This document shows, piece after piece, positions 9,167 through 17,696 of a DNA stretch of 21,796 bases. The notes under the pieces are model-generated. The model made no database searches, had not been told where the DNA came from, and was given only the letters and a program-made list of their open reading frames with translations. The DNA is from CAVWXT01 sp963759115 (GTDB lineage Bacteria > Planctomycetota > Planctomycetia > Pirellulales > Thermoguttaceae), in the NCBI GenBank assembly GCA_963759115.1, contig CAVWXT010000016.1, forward strand, positions 1-21,796, written 5' to 3'. Both the position numbers and the translations under genes were made by a program. The first letter of the stretch is position 1. Each line of letters opens with the position of its first letter.

Positions 9167-10373
9167 ATGGACACAAGAACCTATGGTCTCCAGTGCCTGG
9201 TGGCTTGCCTTCTTGTTACGGCTGGCCTGTCGTCCGGCATCTGGGCAGACGGAGTGATACCCGAAGGATCGCACCCCCAAGCAAAGGACCGACCGCCGCC
9301 TGCGCCGAAGGTAATTCAGCGCACGGTGGATCTGCAGACCAACTGTTGGGAGCTTTACCCTCGCCGTGAGGATGTCGCTCTGATCTCGATGGAGCGGCTG
9401 CACGATGGCTTCGGGGTCGAGTTGAGGGTACAAACCAGTAAGCGGGACTTCTCGCATTTCCTCTACTCGGTCAATGGAGCGAAGGCGCAACAGATCGGCG
9501 GATGGCAAGATCCCGATCCGGTTCGAGGACAAACACTCGCCGGCCATGCAGGGTACGACCACCACGATCAAGGCGGTCGGCGCGAGCGGCGCCGAGTCGA
9601 AGCCATACTCGATCACCATCAACTTCTATCCGAAGGAGTTGTACGCGGCCGGAGGGCTGACCGCTCCCGGATACATCATCATCCAGCAGACCGATCTGGC
9701 CTTGACCACCAGCCGCGTCGAGGACTGGATCCTTCATCGTCCGACGCCTGGCGACGTGGATTTCGCCCGAAAGACCTGGGGCCGCTTGTTCTCGGCCGGT
9801 CGGTCGGATTACGAAAATGCCTGCGAATTGGCGAAGTCCATCATGGACGACCTGGAGGCACATCGGGGCATGCCTTCGGACGAGATGGGTAAGCTCACGC
9901 CCTTTGACCAGTATCGGCGGGTGATGGCCGGCAAGGATCACCTATGGTGCGGGAACATCGCCGACATCTTCTCGTACGCCTGTAACGCGCTCGGGATTCC
10001 CTGCCGAACGGTCGGCATGAACCGGGCGGGACCGGCGCAGGCCCAGGGCACGGGCGGGCCGGTCCTTCTGTTGGCCGAAGGCCATGGCACCAACGAGATC
10101 TACAGTGAGAAACTGAACGGCTGGGCCTGGATGGACCTGACGTTCCGCATCCTCGGCGCCTTTCTCAAGGAAGACGGCCCAATCACCATGGCCGAACTCT
10201 ACAGCCATCTCAATGACCCGAACCGCGTTCAGAGTTTGCGTCTGAAAGTCTACGATCCCCAGACCCGAACTGCCAAGATCGCGCCGCTGCTGGAGAGCGG
10301 GCAAAAGGATGGCTTGTTCAACTACTTCAAACGTGATCAGCAGTTCCACTACCTGCGGTGGGACAAGCAATGA
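9167..10373 (+). CDS. Secreted transglutaminase-fold protein
   Basis: ATG 9167 is preceded by GGAGA at 9156-9160 with good spacing. It starts a Sec signal peptide (LQCLVACLLVTAGLSSGIWA). One frame change, near 9505, separates the N-terminal region from the rest. The N-terminal half (VIQRTVDLQTNCWELYPRR, ITINFYPKELYAAGG) is probably a beta-sandwich. The catalytic core shows HLWCGNIADIFSYACNALGI (Cys near residue 261), then GHGTNEIYSEKLNGWAWMDL, where H-x-x-N-E-x-Y and the following Asp complete a Cys-His-Asp triad. Transglutaminase-like proteins of this type act as proteases, peptidases or crosslinkers, and the substrate cannot be deduced. The C-terminus after the core (TMAELYSHLNDPNRV to FHYLRWDKQ) has no recognised domain. 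The gene lies between the exonuclease and its partial copy, in effect flanked by direct repeats. Confidence 0.8.
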
Positions 10374-10470
10374 GAGACTGGGACTCGGCTCACTTCAGAT
10401 GAAGCCGTACAAGGCGGGGTCTCAAGACCGGAAACATAAGGCTCTTCGGCGAGAGACTCTGGGAGATGCC

Positions 10471-10681
10471 GGGGGATGGGCGTCCGGTGAGAGCCGCAAG
10501 GCATGAGCGGCGAGCTGGTTCCTGTGCTGTGGGCACAAGGGAGACGGGAAGAGGTATTGCGCTACGTCGGTCAGGACATGCGGACGACGCTGGATCGGAA
10601 GCTCGGGAACTGCCCTTTCCGGATGCTTCCTGGATGACCAACCCGTGGTCGAAGGAGAGGTTCACGGGGTGGACGGGGTGA
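10471..10681 (+). pseudogene. Degenerate partial copy of the exonuclease 3' end
   Basis: Bases 10471-10673 align with 8563-8863 inside the exonuclease gene. They start at the shared GGGGATGGGCGTC and end at GAGAGGTTCACGGGGTGGA. A block matching 8689-8784 (96 bp) is missing. The first part translates as MSGELVPVLWAQGRREEVLR then YVGQDMRTTL, close to MRGELAPVLWAEG and LRYVAQDVRTTL of the full gene. The end translates, after a shift, as SWMTNPWSKERFTGWTG, stop TGA 10679-10681. Exonuclease motifs I and II are absent, so this remnant cannot encode an active enzyme. A TGA in frame just upstream (GTC CGG TGA) confirms decay. The rest of the 352-bp gap between 10374 and 10725 holds nothing else I recognise. 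Confidence 0.8.
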
Positions 10682-10725
10682 GAGGGTTTCTGGGGATGGG
10701 GTTGCATCCGGACAGGAGAATCACC

Positions 10726-12124
10726 ATGACCACGTGGAGTCGCCGGCGCTTTCTTGGCTCAGTCGCTGGGGAGTTTGGGCGGATTGGCTTCGGCCGGTTG
10801 GACTTCGCCGGTCCGGGCGGCCGAGAACGGTCTGTACGCCGCTTCATTCGCGGCCGACATCACGCATCCGCTCGGGGAGCCGCTCTCAGGCGGACTCTGC
10901 AAGCCGACCACGTCGATCGAACACCCGCTGATGGCGAAGGGCGTGGTGCTGCGCGACGCGGGCGGGACTTACGTCCTCTGCGCGCTGGACCTGTGCGAGC
11001 TGTGCAACGGATCGTACGACGCGTTGCAGAAGACAATCGCCGATGCCGCCGGGGCCGCTCCAGAGAACGTCGCCGTGCAGACTCTTCACCAGCATACGGC
11101 AAACGTCGTCGACATGGATTCCCAGCGCATCGCGCAGCGCAACCGGGCATTCCGACGATCTCGACCCAGTCGTATTTCGACACCATGGCGCGAGCGACCG
11201 CCTCGGCCGTCAAGGAGGCGCTTGGGCGGTTGCGCCGGGTCACGGAGATCGGCACCGGCATGGCGGTCGTCGACCGGGTGGCGTCCTCGCGGCGGCTCCG
11301 GCAACCCGATGGCTCGATTGTCGTCCGGTCCAGCTCGGCCAAGGACCCCGCGCTGCGCGCCTTGCCCGAGGGATTGATCGATCCGCAGCTGCGAACGCTT
11401 TCCTTGTGCGACGGCGGTGCGCCCCTCGTGCAGATCCATTACTACGCGACGCACCCGCAGAGCTTCTATGGCGATGGACGGGTCAGCTACGACGTGCCGG
11501 GCATGGCGAGGGAGCGGCTCGAAAAGGAGAGCGGCGTGCCCCAGGTCTACTTCACGGGCTGCGGCGGCAACGTGGCGATGGGCAAGTACAACGACGGGTC
11601 ACGGCAGGCAAGGCAGGCCCTGACCGACCGCCTCTACGACGCCATGGCGCGGTCGAGCCGGCGGATGACCCGCGCCGGCCGGGCGCATCCGCTGGAAGAC
11701 GGCCCGGATACTGCCGCCGTTGCGGGCGGAGGAGGAATTCTCCGAGCCCACCGCGCCCGCGTCGTTGCCGACAAGAACGCCGCCGCGGCCCAGCGGATCA
11801 AGGACGCGATGCTGCTGGCCTGGATCGACCGCATTCGCGCCGGACGCCCGGTGACCGTCAGCGGCATGGCTCTCGGGCCGGTCCGTTTGGTGAACCTGCC
11901 GGGAGAGGTCTTCGTCGAGTACCAGCTTTCGGGCGCAGCAGGCGGCTCCGGGGAAGTTCGTCGCGGTCGCCGCCTATGGGGATTGCGGGATCAACTACGT
12001 GCCCGTCGATGCGGCCTACCTCGACCGTGGCGGCTACGAGCAGACCTGGGCCTTCGCCGCCCCCTGCGAGAAGCTGTTCAAGGGCGCCATGGCCGAGGTG
12101 ATGGGCGTACAGCCGGCAGGCTGA
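10726..12124 (+). CDS. Tat-exported neutral/alkaline ceramidase-like protein
   Basis: ATG 10726 follows AGGAG (10714-10718) with 7-bp spacing. It gives MTTWSRRRFLGSVAG, a clear twin-arginine signal, so the folded protein is exported by Tat. After a shift near 10760 come AENGLYAASFAADITHPLGE, EHPLMAKGVVLRDAGG, VLCALDLCELCNGSYDAL and VAVQTLHQHTANVVD. After another near 11150 come IHYYATHPQSFYGDGRVSYD, VYFTGCGGNVAMGKYND and VRLVNLPGEVFVEYQLS. A third shift near 11940 leads to VAVAAYGDCGINYVPVDAAY and the end GVQPAG. The pattern of N-terminal Asp/His metal-binding segments, a YATHP motif, a GxGGNVAMGKY loop and LPGEVFVEYQ fits the planctomycete neutral/alkaline non-lysosomal ceramidase-like family. 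True ceramidases cleave N-acyl sphingosine, but most bacterial relatives are uncharacterised and might act on other esters, amides or glycans. Confidence 0.68.
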
Positions 12125-12257
12125 TACGTGCATGAGGTCTGTCGTCGCTCGTTGACAGGGATCGGCGTCCACGGTAGTATCGACGACCCGTCGGCGGCTT
12201 CTGCAATCAAGGTTTCCGGCCGTTATCGCATCATGCGAGTTGAGGGAGGAGCAAGAC

Positions 12258-12979
12258 ATGACAGGCAGAACTTGGCACCGCGTGGCAGTATCGGCGACTG
12301 TGCGGCATCCTGGCCGCAGCGACGGTCTCGCAGGCGGGCGCTCAGGCCAAGGACAATATCCCGGTCAATCCCACGCTGTCGGTGAAGCCGCCCGAGGGGG
12401 CGATCGTCCTGTTCGACGGCAAGGCGGAGCAGATGCGCGACAACTGGTACGCGCGGCGCAGCACCGACCCGGCCGGCTGGACCGTGGACGACAAGGGCGT
12501 GGCAACGCCCAACAAGCGCGACATCAGCAGCAAGCAGGAGTTCGGCGACTGTTACCTGCACGTGGAGTTCTGCGAGCCGCTGAAGGGCAGCGGCAACAGC
12601 GGCGTCGGGATGCAGGGCCGGTACGAGATCCAGATCCTGAACTCCTACGGCAAGAAGCCCGAAGCCCACGAGTGCGGCGCATTCTACAGCCAGACGCCGC
12701 CCAAGGTGATCGCCTCCAAGCCTGCCGGCGAGTGGCAGACGTTCGACATCTTCTTCCGCGCGCCGCGGTTCGACGCCGACGGCAAGGCTCGTCGAGAAGG
12801 CCCGTGCCACCGTGTACCAGAACGGCATCCTGATCCACCAGGACGAGGAGATCAAGGGACCGACCGGCATCCAGTACGAGCAGTACAAGGGCGAGGTGCC
12901 GAAGGGGCCGATCGTCCTTCAGGGCGACCACGACGCCGTGCAGTTCCGAAACGTGTGGATCGTGCCGGCGAAGTACTGA
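12258..12979 (+). CDS. Secreted DUF1080 (3-keto-disaccharide hydrolase family) protein
   Basis: GGGAGGAG at 12244-12251 stands 6 bp before ATG 12258. The leader passes through one frame change (near 12300) to give an Ala-rich signal peptide ending AAATVSQAGAQAK. The body shows PPEGAIVLFDGK, WTVDDKGVATPNKRDISSK, FGDCYLHVEFCEP, GSGNSGVGMQGRYEIQILNS, HECGAFYSQTPP and GEWQTFDIFFRAPRFD. After a second shift near 12790 it reads ATVYQNGILIHQDEEIKGPT and ends FRNVWIVPAKY. This concanavalin-like jelly roll with the N-S-G-V-x-x-Q-x-x-Y-E-I-Q-I core is diagnostic for PF06439. Some family members act on 3-keto-glycosides in an oxidation-dependent route of disaccharide breakdown, and many are untested. 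Length is about 240 residues, normal for a single-domain member. No 3-dehydrogenase partner gene is visible in the window. Confidence 0.88.
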
Positions 12980-13061
12980 GCCGTCGAGGGTTGATGGTTT
13001 GAGGGCGATGTCCGGTGCCATCTGAATTGCTGTCACTCGCGAAGTTTGCGTCCCACGTCGT

Positions 13062-13091
13062 CGCCCTGAATACCTGCTGCCCGTTCACCTG
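13062..13091 (-). repeat. Recurring (N/D)GQxVYRA element, copy A
   Basis: Minus-strand codons read LTVLQVNGQQVFRA, resembling IVILRVDGQIVYRAAG at 17445. At the DNA level the 25 bases 13062-13086 match 21772-21796 at 20 positions, including an unbroken run of eleven (GCTGCCCGTTC). It lies just before the plus-strand gene at 13137. No intact gene around it is evident, and the frame runs past without the usual stop. Confidence 0.5.
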
Positions 13092-13136
13092 CAACACCGT
13101 CAGAACCGGAAGTTCCAATACGGATAGGCGGAATCG

Positions 13137-14601
13137 ATGGTGCGAAAAGACATCACTCGCAGAGAACTGGTCAAGGCAGGTCTGGCGGGCACACTATGCT
13201 GGACGCGAGCCTCTCTGGACAGGCGGCAAGAGATCAGGCGAAATCCCGGACGACGAATTCGTCCACGTCGCACCAGACCACTGGAGATTCGAGACGACCA
13301 AGACACGCCGCCGCTTCATTCCTTTTGGCGCTAATCTCGTGCTCACAAGCAAGGAGGATCTGAACAACTTCGGCCGCCGGTACGGCTCGGAGAGGTACGA
13401 TCGAATCCTCGCCGACTGCGAGAAGCTGCGAGTCAATCTGCTGAAAGTCTTCCTGCCAGTCGGATCGTTGCTACCCGATCCGCAGCACCCCGGCGAGGCT
13501 CGCATCGCATCGGGTTACCTCGACAACCTGGAAGATTTCTTGCGATTGTGTCCGAAAACGCCATATCAGGGCCATCGTCTGCCTGTCGGAAGTGGGGCGT
13601 CGCCGGATGCCGGTGGTGGCAGGACGGCGGCCAATACTTCGGAAGACGCCCTGGCGGACCGGCCAGGGAGTCGATTCCTTGGAGAATTCTCACGCACTTC
13701 TGGACCATCGTCGCAACGCGACTGGCGAGAATCCGGCGGTCTTCTCGTACACCCCGTGCCGAATGGTCGATGCCCAGCGGCAATATGACGCACCTGGGCC
13801 GCAGCCGAATGCGATCGGACTGATTCCCGGCGAGGTTGCCCTCTGGTACTGGCGCCGCTGGCTGCGGACGAAGTACCGATCACTTGATGCTCTCAACCAC
13901 GCGTGGAGGACGCGCATCGCGTTTTCGACGATCTTCCCATCGTAGATTACTGCCTACGATTCACACGGCACCAGTATTGCCGCCGGAATCGCCAAGATTC
14001 TGGATTACCAGAATTTCCGCGAGTGGGCCACGTTGCGTTATCCGACCGCAGATCGCGGCGATTCGCGTTGCCGACCCGAACCACATGGTAACCATCAGCA
14101 ACCATATGCGAAGCTGGAACCTATGGGAGGGCGCCGCGCACCATTTCCTCGGCTATACGCCGTCCGAGGAGTCCCCACTGATCGACTACATGACCCACCA
14201 CGCCAACTATGACGAGAACGATTTGAAGCGGTCGAACGCTCGAAGTCGATCGTGCGCGAGGTCGAGGTGATGGTGCGATTTGCCCATGCCGGGAAGCCGA
14301 TGCCGGTCGTCATCGAGGAGTTCACCTTCGCCGCTGCGGATCCGAAGCGGAGAGCGGAAGGCCAAGCCGCCCTTGGTGCGTGGCACTGTCGGCCATGCTT
14401 CCGGGTGGACGACGTGGTATCTTCAGTATCCCGAGGCAGCGGGTGTGGCCGACACGGCTCACCGCATGGCTTGGCTGAACGACGACCTTTCACCGACCCT
14501 TTGGGGCGAGACGGCTCGCGGTCTGTTCGAGGAGTTGCGCAAGAGGCGACCTTCGCCGCACGCCTGCCCGCAGAACCGTTCATCTTGATCGAGCCGTAGA
14601 G
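13137..14601 (+). CDS. Tat-exported clan GH-A glycosidase (GH42/GH5-like), frameshifted
   Basis: ATG 13137 gives MVRKDITRRELVKAGLAGTL, a twin-arginine type leader. The mature part starts DDEFVHVAPDHWRFETTKT, FIPFGANLVLTSKEDL, RILADCEKLRVNLLKVFL. This is a TIM barrel opening typical of GH5/GH42 enzymes. SYTPRAEWSMPSGNMT (about 13745-13790) may hold the acid/base Glu. WYWRRWLRTKYRSLDALNHA and the RPQIAAIRVADPNHMVTISN block resemble the GH42 barrel. PMPVVIEEFTF (about 14300-14330) is the likely nucleophile strand, and GWTTWYLQYP follows. About eight frame shifts occur. The shape supports a retaining exo- or endo-glycosidase, but no family is certain and the substrate is unknown. The 3' end merges without a clear stop into the DUF4434 frame (see next entry), so the end given here is approximate. 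Confidence 0.58.
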
Positions 14602-15708
14602 CTAGTGCCCAAGACGGCGGCGCTGGCGACCGTGGTTTCAGACTACGAGCGTTTCGAGCAGCCGACGGATTACCTTGTCGATCACGAAAAGGACACGGAC
14701 CTCCGGCTGGAGGGCGATCCGGCGATCCGGAACAGGTCACTGCGATGCCCGCCACTGATTTCCGGTGCGCTGCGAGGATACGATCCGGCCCAATCGTCGA
14801 AATGGGGCTTGGACGGATGGCGGCGAGAACTGGACGACGAGCGAGCGATCGGCTTCGATCTGCTCTGGCTTTCGAATACCCCCGCGGCGCTGGCGTCCGG
14901 CGCAGCGGCAGATCCTTTGAAGGCTCTGCTCGACCTCTGCGCCGACCGCAAAGTGCAGGTCATTCTGGACACGGGCACCACAGCGCAATTGGTACACCAA
15001 GCTGGATGCTGCCAATGAACGGAAAGTGGTCGGCGGGTGGATTCGTGAAATCGCCGCACGCGTACGGCGGCCATCCGGCGTTCTACGCCTGGTACGTGCC
15101 GCACGAAATCTATGTTGCCTGGGACCGCTTCGGCGATTACATCAACGAGGTCTATCCGGCCCTTGTGGAGAAATGCAAAACGCGGCCCCCCGCAAACCTG
15201 TCACGCTCTCGCCATTCTTTATTCTGGACCGAGAGAAGGTCTTCGGCGACTTCCGCTACGCCACGCCGGAGGAGTATGCGCAGTTCTGGACTGGCTTGAT
15301 TCGGCGCAGCGGCTTCGACATCATCATGCTTCAGGACAGCGGGGAACACTTTTCCTACGTCACCAACGAGCAACGCAGGCCGTTCTTCGCGGCGATGCAG
15401 TCTGCCTGCATGGCGGCGGGGGCGGGGTTGTGGGGCAACGTGGAGACGGCGGAGTTCGAGTGCCCAAGCATCGAGGAGTACGTGGCCGATACGGGCGTGT
15501 CCACCACACCGCGGTCAGGGATGCGCCGTCGCGCGCCGTGCCGATGGACCGGCTGGAAGACAAACTCCGCTTGGCCGCGGAATTCGCGGATCGCGTCGTC
15601 TGCTGGGGCTATTGCCAGTTCGGGCGACCGCCGATTGGGCCGAAAGCAGCGGCTTGGTACCGCGATTATCGGCTGTATCACCGCAGGATTAAGGACTTGG
15701 GGCGATAA
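14602..15708 (+). CDS. DUF4434-like TIM-barrel protein or C-terminal domain
   Basis: The frame reads back through 14602 into the end of the preceding glycosidase (ARRTVHLDRAVELVPKTAAL). It continues as YERFEQPTDYLVDHEKDTDL and then enters LISGALRGYDPAQSSKWGLD, RRELDDERAIGFDLLWLSNT and DLCADRKVQVILDTGTT. This is a DUF4434-type barrel: a visitor-like Gly-x-x-Arg opening with a W-x-x-E-L block. Further strands are YGGHPAFYAWYVPHEIY, VTLSPFFILDREKVFGDF, SGFDIIMLQDSGEHFSYV, GAGLWGNVETAEFE and ADRVVCWGYCQFG, ending RIKDLGR at TAA 15706-15708. It has no signal peptide of its own, so it is either the second half of a two-barrel Tat-exported protein or a gene whose start was lost to frame errors. GTG 14605 is a possible but weak start. 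Four frame changes are visible. The catalytic role is unknown. Confidence 0.52.
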
Positions 15709-15849
15709 CCGGGCAGTTCCCCGACGGCCATTCTCGTCATGGAGAGGCTCCGCTCGTGGCGCGGGAGTCCTGACCGACGCTCGCCGCCGTCCGAGTCGGT
15801 GCCGGGGACCGATCGACGGGAGCCAAAGGGGCCACCAGGCAGCCGTCGC

Positions 15850-15995
15850 CTAAGTCTGGCGGATGATCTTCGCCTGGAGTTCCCTGTTTCCGAATGGAAC
15901 TTGCCCTGCCAAACGCGCGGAGCGAACGACGAGGCGCGCCGCCACGACGGGCGCCGAGGCCCCCACTTTGCTGAGTTTGTTCCGTAAGTGTCGAG
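15850..15995 (-). other. Coding-like remnant downstream of the sialidase-like gene
   Basis: Just after the TAG of the BNR gene the minus strand reads VVAARLVVRSARLAGQV then PFGNRELQAKIIRQT, stop TAG 15852-15850. The R-L-V-V-R-S-A-R-L pattern resembles the closing strands seen at the end of the propeller gene (RVELTNASLYTFTF). This may be the 3' scrap of a similar secreted protein. The 287-bp gap 15709-15995 holds nothing else recognisable, and no convincing terminator hairpin. Confidence 0.25.
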
Positions 15996-17189
15996 CTACT
16001 TCCCCGTCACCCAATCGACGCTGAATCGCCCGCTGGCCCAGATCCACTTGCCTTCCGGGGTGACGTGGCACCATACCGCCACGAGCGAACCGTCGGCCGC
16101 TTCCACGACGCCGGGATAGGATGCCTGGACCGGCCACTTGCTGCCGGCTGGGAATGCCACGAGCGTTCGCGGGCTGGACCACGTGCGGCAGTTGTCCTTG
16201 CTGATGGGGCCACGAGCGGGAAGCGCAGGGCACTCTTCGAGTTGTTCCATAGCCGCACGACCCAACCGTTCTTCATTCGCCAAAGGCCGGTCGGCGTATT
16301 GAACTCGTGCAGCTTGCCCGGCTTGGGGAGTTCCCACGTTCGCCCACCGTCGTGACTCCACGTCTCCTCGGCGTAGCCGTCATCGCGGGCGGAACGCAGC
16401 ACCATGAAGATGTCCTTGTCGGAAATCGCGACAATGGCTGGCTCATCGGCCGTGCGGAGGATCTTCGGCCGCGCGGACCATTCCCCATAAACATCCGTGC
16501 TCAGCTCCCAAGTGGTGCCGCCGTCCTTGGAAATCATCGTGCCGCTGACGCACGGGATATCGCCGATCTCGCCATGCCTTTGGCGCCGGTCTGGAACATG
16601 AAGTCCCACCAATAGGGCACAAGGATCGTGCCGTCGCTAAGCACGACGCCCGGCCGTCCGGACACGCACGGACGAGCCCGCGGGATGTGGATTTCCGCCG
16701 GTTTGCTCCAGGTCACGGCGTTGTCCGTGCTCGTGACCTGCCAAAGCCTGGTGTCGCCGTATTCGAAGGGCGGCTGCGGCGGCCCGCACATGGGCACGAT
16801 GACGATCACCTTTCCTGCCCGCGACGACGATGGTGGGATCGGCCGCCGTTCGACTGCCATCCGCCGGCGAGTCGAGAACCAGGAACGCCGGTTCCCCATG
16901 TCTGGCCGTTGTCCTCGAGATCCTGCCAACGATGACGAACTTGCCGGATGCCCGGACTCCCAGCCGGCCGCTTGGTCCTGCCGAGCAAACGCGATGGCCA
17001 GCAGGTCGTTGTTCGGCAGCACATTCAGGCTGGAGACGATGACCGCCCCGCCGCCCTCCATCAACTGGGTCACTCGAAGGCCCGATGAGGCATACCTGGC
17101 ACATCCTCCTGCGCCGCTTGGGTGATCCGGAGAACTGGGGTCGGCAGGACAAAGCAGCAAAGCATCAGCGATCGTAGCATCGGACTCAT
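15996..17189 (-). CDS. Secreted BNR-repeat sialidase-like beta-propeller protein
   Basis: ATG 17189, selected by an AGGAG at 17200-17196, gives MSPMLRSLMLCCFVLPTPVL, a Sec signal peptide ending near ITQAAQE. A frame change follows, then GAVIVSSLNVLPNNDLLAIA. At least four Asp-box-like blades are visible: TSTDNAVTWSKP, SKDGGTTWELS, SHDGGRTWELP and SKDNCRTWSSP. Between them lie GRPGVVLSDGTILVPYWWDF, IFMVLRSARDDGYAEETW and SYPGVVEAADGSLVAVW, and the end is IWASGRFSVDWVTGK with TAG at 15998-15996. The fold is the six-bladed sialidase/neuraminidase propeller, acting outside the cytoplasm. Whether it cleaves sialic acid is unclear: I could not place the Arg triad or the Tyr nucleophile with confidence across about four frame changes. 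It is transcribed away from the 17697 operon and toward the DUF4434 gene. Confidence 0.74.
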
Positions 17190-17195
17190 TCAAGA

Positions 17196-17200
17196 CTCCT
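17196..17200 (-). promoter_or_regulatory. Ribosome binding site of the sialidase-like gene
   Basis: AGGAG, followed by TCTTGA and then ATG 17189. It selects this start over the upstream in-phase TTG 17193, which reads a different frame, and over the internal ATG 17180. Confidence 0.55.
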
Positions 17201-17326
17201 GTGTACGCTCGTTTGGCTGTGGACCGCGCCGAAATCCGGCCACGGACTCATGCAAAGGAAGATTCTACTTCCGCGCTGCCGTCAGGGCGAGTCCGGGGCA
17301 TCCGACCTCAAAGAAGAATTCCACGC

Positions 17327-17360
17327 CTCACCCTCGCCGCCCGATGCACAAGTGCCCGTT
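17327..17360 (-). repeat. Recurring (N/D)GQxVYRA element, copy D
   Basis: CTCACCCTCGCCGCCCGATG, continuing GCACAAGTGCCCGTT, is almost the same string as 17444-17480 and 21762-21796. It lies 117 bp from copy B. One base is missing relative to the coding copies, so the minus-strand reading NGxLVHRAA is out of frame. The remaining sequence of 17190-17444 shows only a small GGGAG/CTCCC hairpin (17366-17378) and no gene. Confidence 0.5.
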
Positions 17361-17444
17361 AAGAGGGAGTGCCTCCCGGCATCCCGCGTTTGCAGCGCGG
17401 CGTTCTGCGCCTCCAAGCCACTCCGGCACCATTCGCTCGTCTTC

Positions 17445-17639
17445 TCACCCTGCCGCCCGATACACGATCTGGCCGTCCACCCGAAGTATCACGATCAGCC
17501 CCGACACCATCAAGCCGCGAAGGAGGTCCTCAAGAGTCTCCTCAGGAACGCCAAGTGCCGCCGAAATCGTTATGGGTGGTCTTGAATGGGAGACCGCAAT
17601 GTAAGACGGGCGGGCTGTCGCAATCTCCATGTCCGACAA
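17445..17639 (-). CDS. Small hypothetical protein, 64 aa, possible winged-helix-like fold
   Basis: The start is TTG 17639 or ATG 17630, and the stop is TGA 17447-17445. The product begins MSDMEIATARPSYIAV. It continues ITISAALGVPEETLEDLLRG then LMVSGLIVILRVDGQIVYRA, ending AAG. The central segment looks like a helix-turn-helix (ISAALGVPEETLEDLLRGLM) followed by two beta strands, as in a minimal winged helix. No family name can be given. Its C-terminal coding sequence recurs at three other places in this window, which argues that it is a real conserved element rather than chance. It is divergent from the propeller gene at 17697 with 57 bp between them, a position suited to a local regulator. 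That role is inference only. No ribosome binding site is obvious. Confidence 0.42.
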   Translation of the reverse strand: MSDMEIATARPSYIAVSHSRPPITISAALGVPEETLEDLLRGLMVSGLIVILRVDGQIVYRAAG

Positions 17640-17696
17640 TACAATGTCTCAAAGCCGGTCCGTTCTCTCTGCGGTTGGGTCAGTGGAGCTACGTAG

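Noticed and set aside
11043..12101. Long Arg/Pro-rich plus frame inside the ceramidase-like gene.
   Set aside because: Its composition is that of a shadow frame in GC-rich DNA; the conserved motifs lie in the other two frames.
17366..17378. GGGAG-TGC-CTCCC hairpin as a transcription terminator.
   Set aside because: The stem is only 5 bp and there is no following T-run on either strand.
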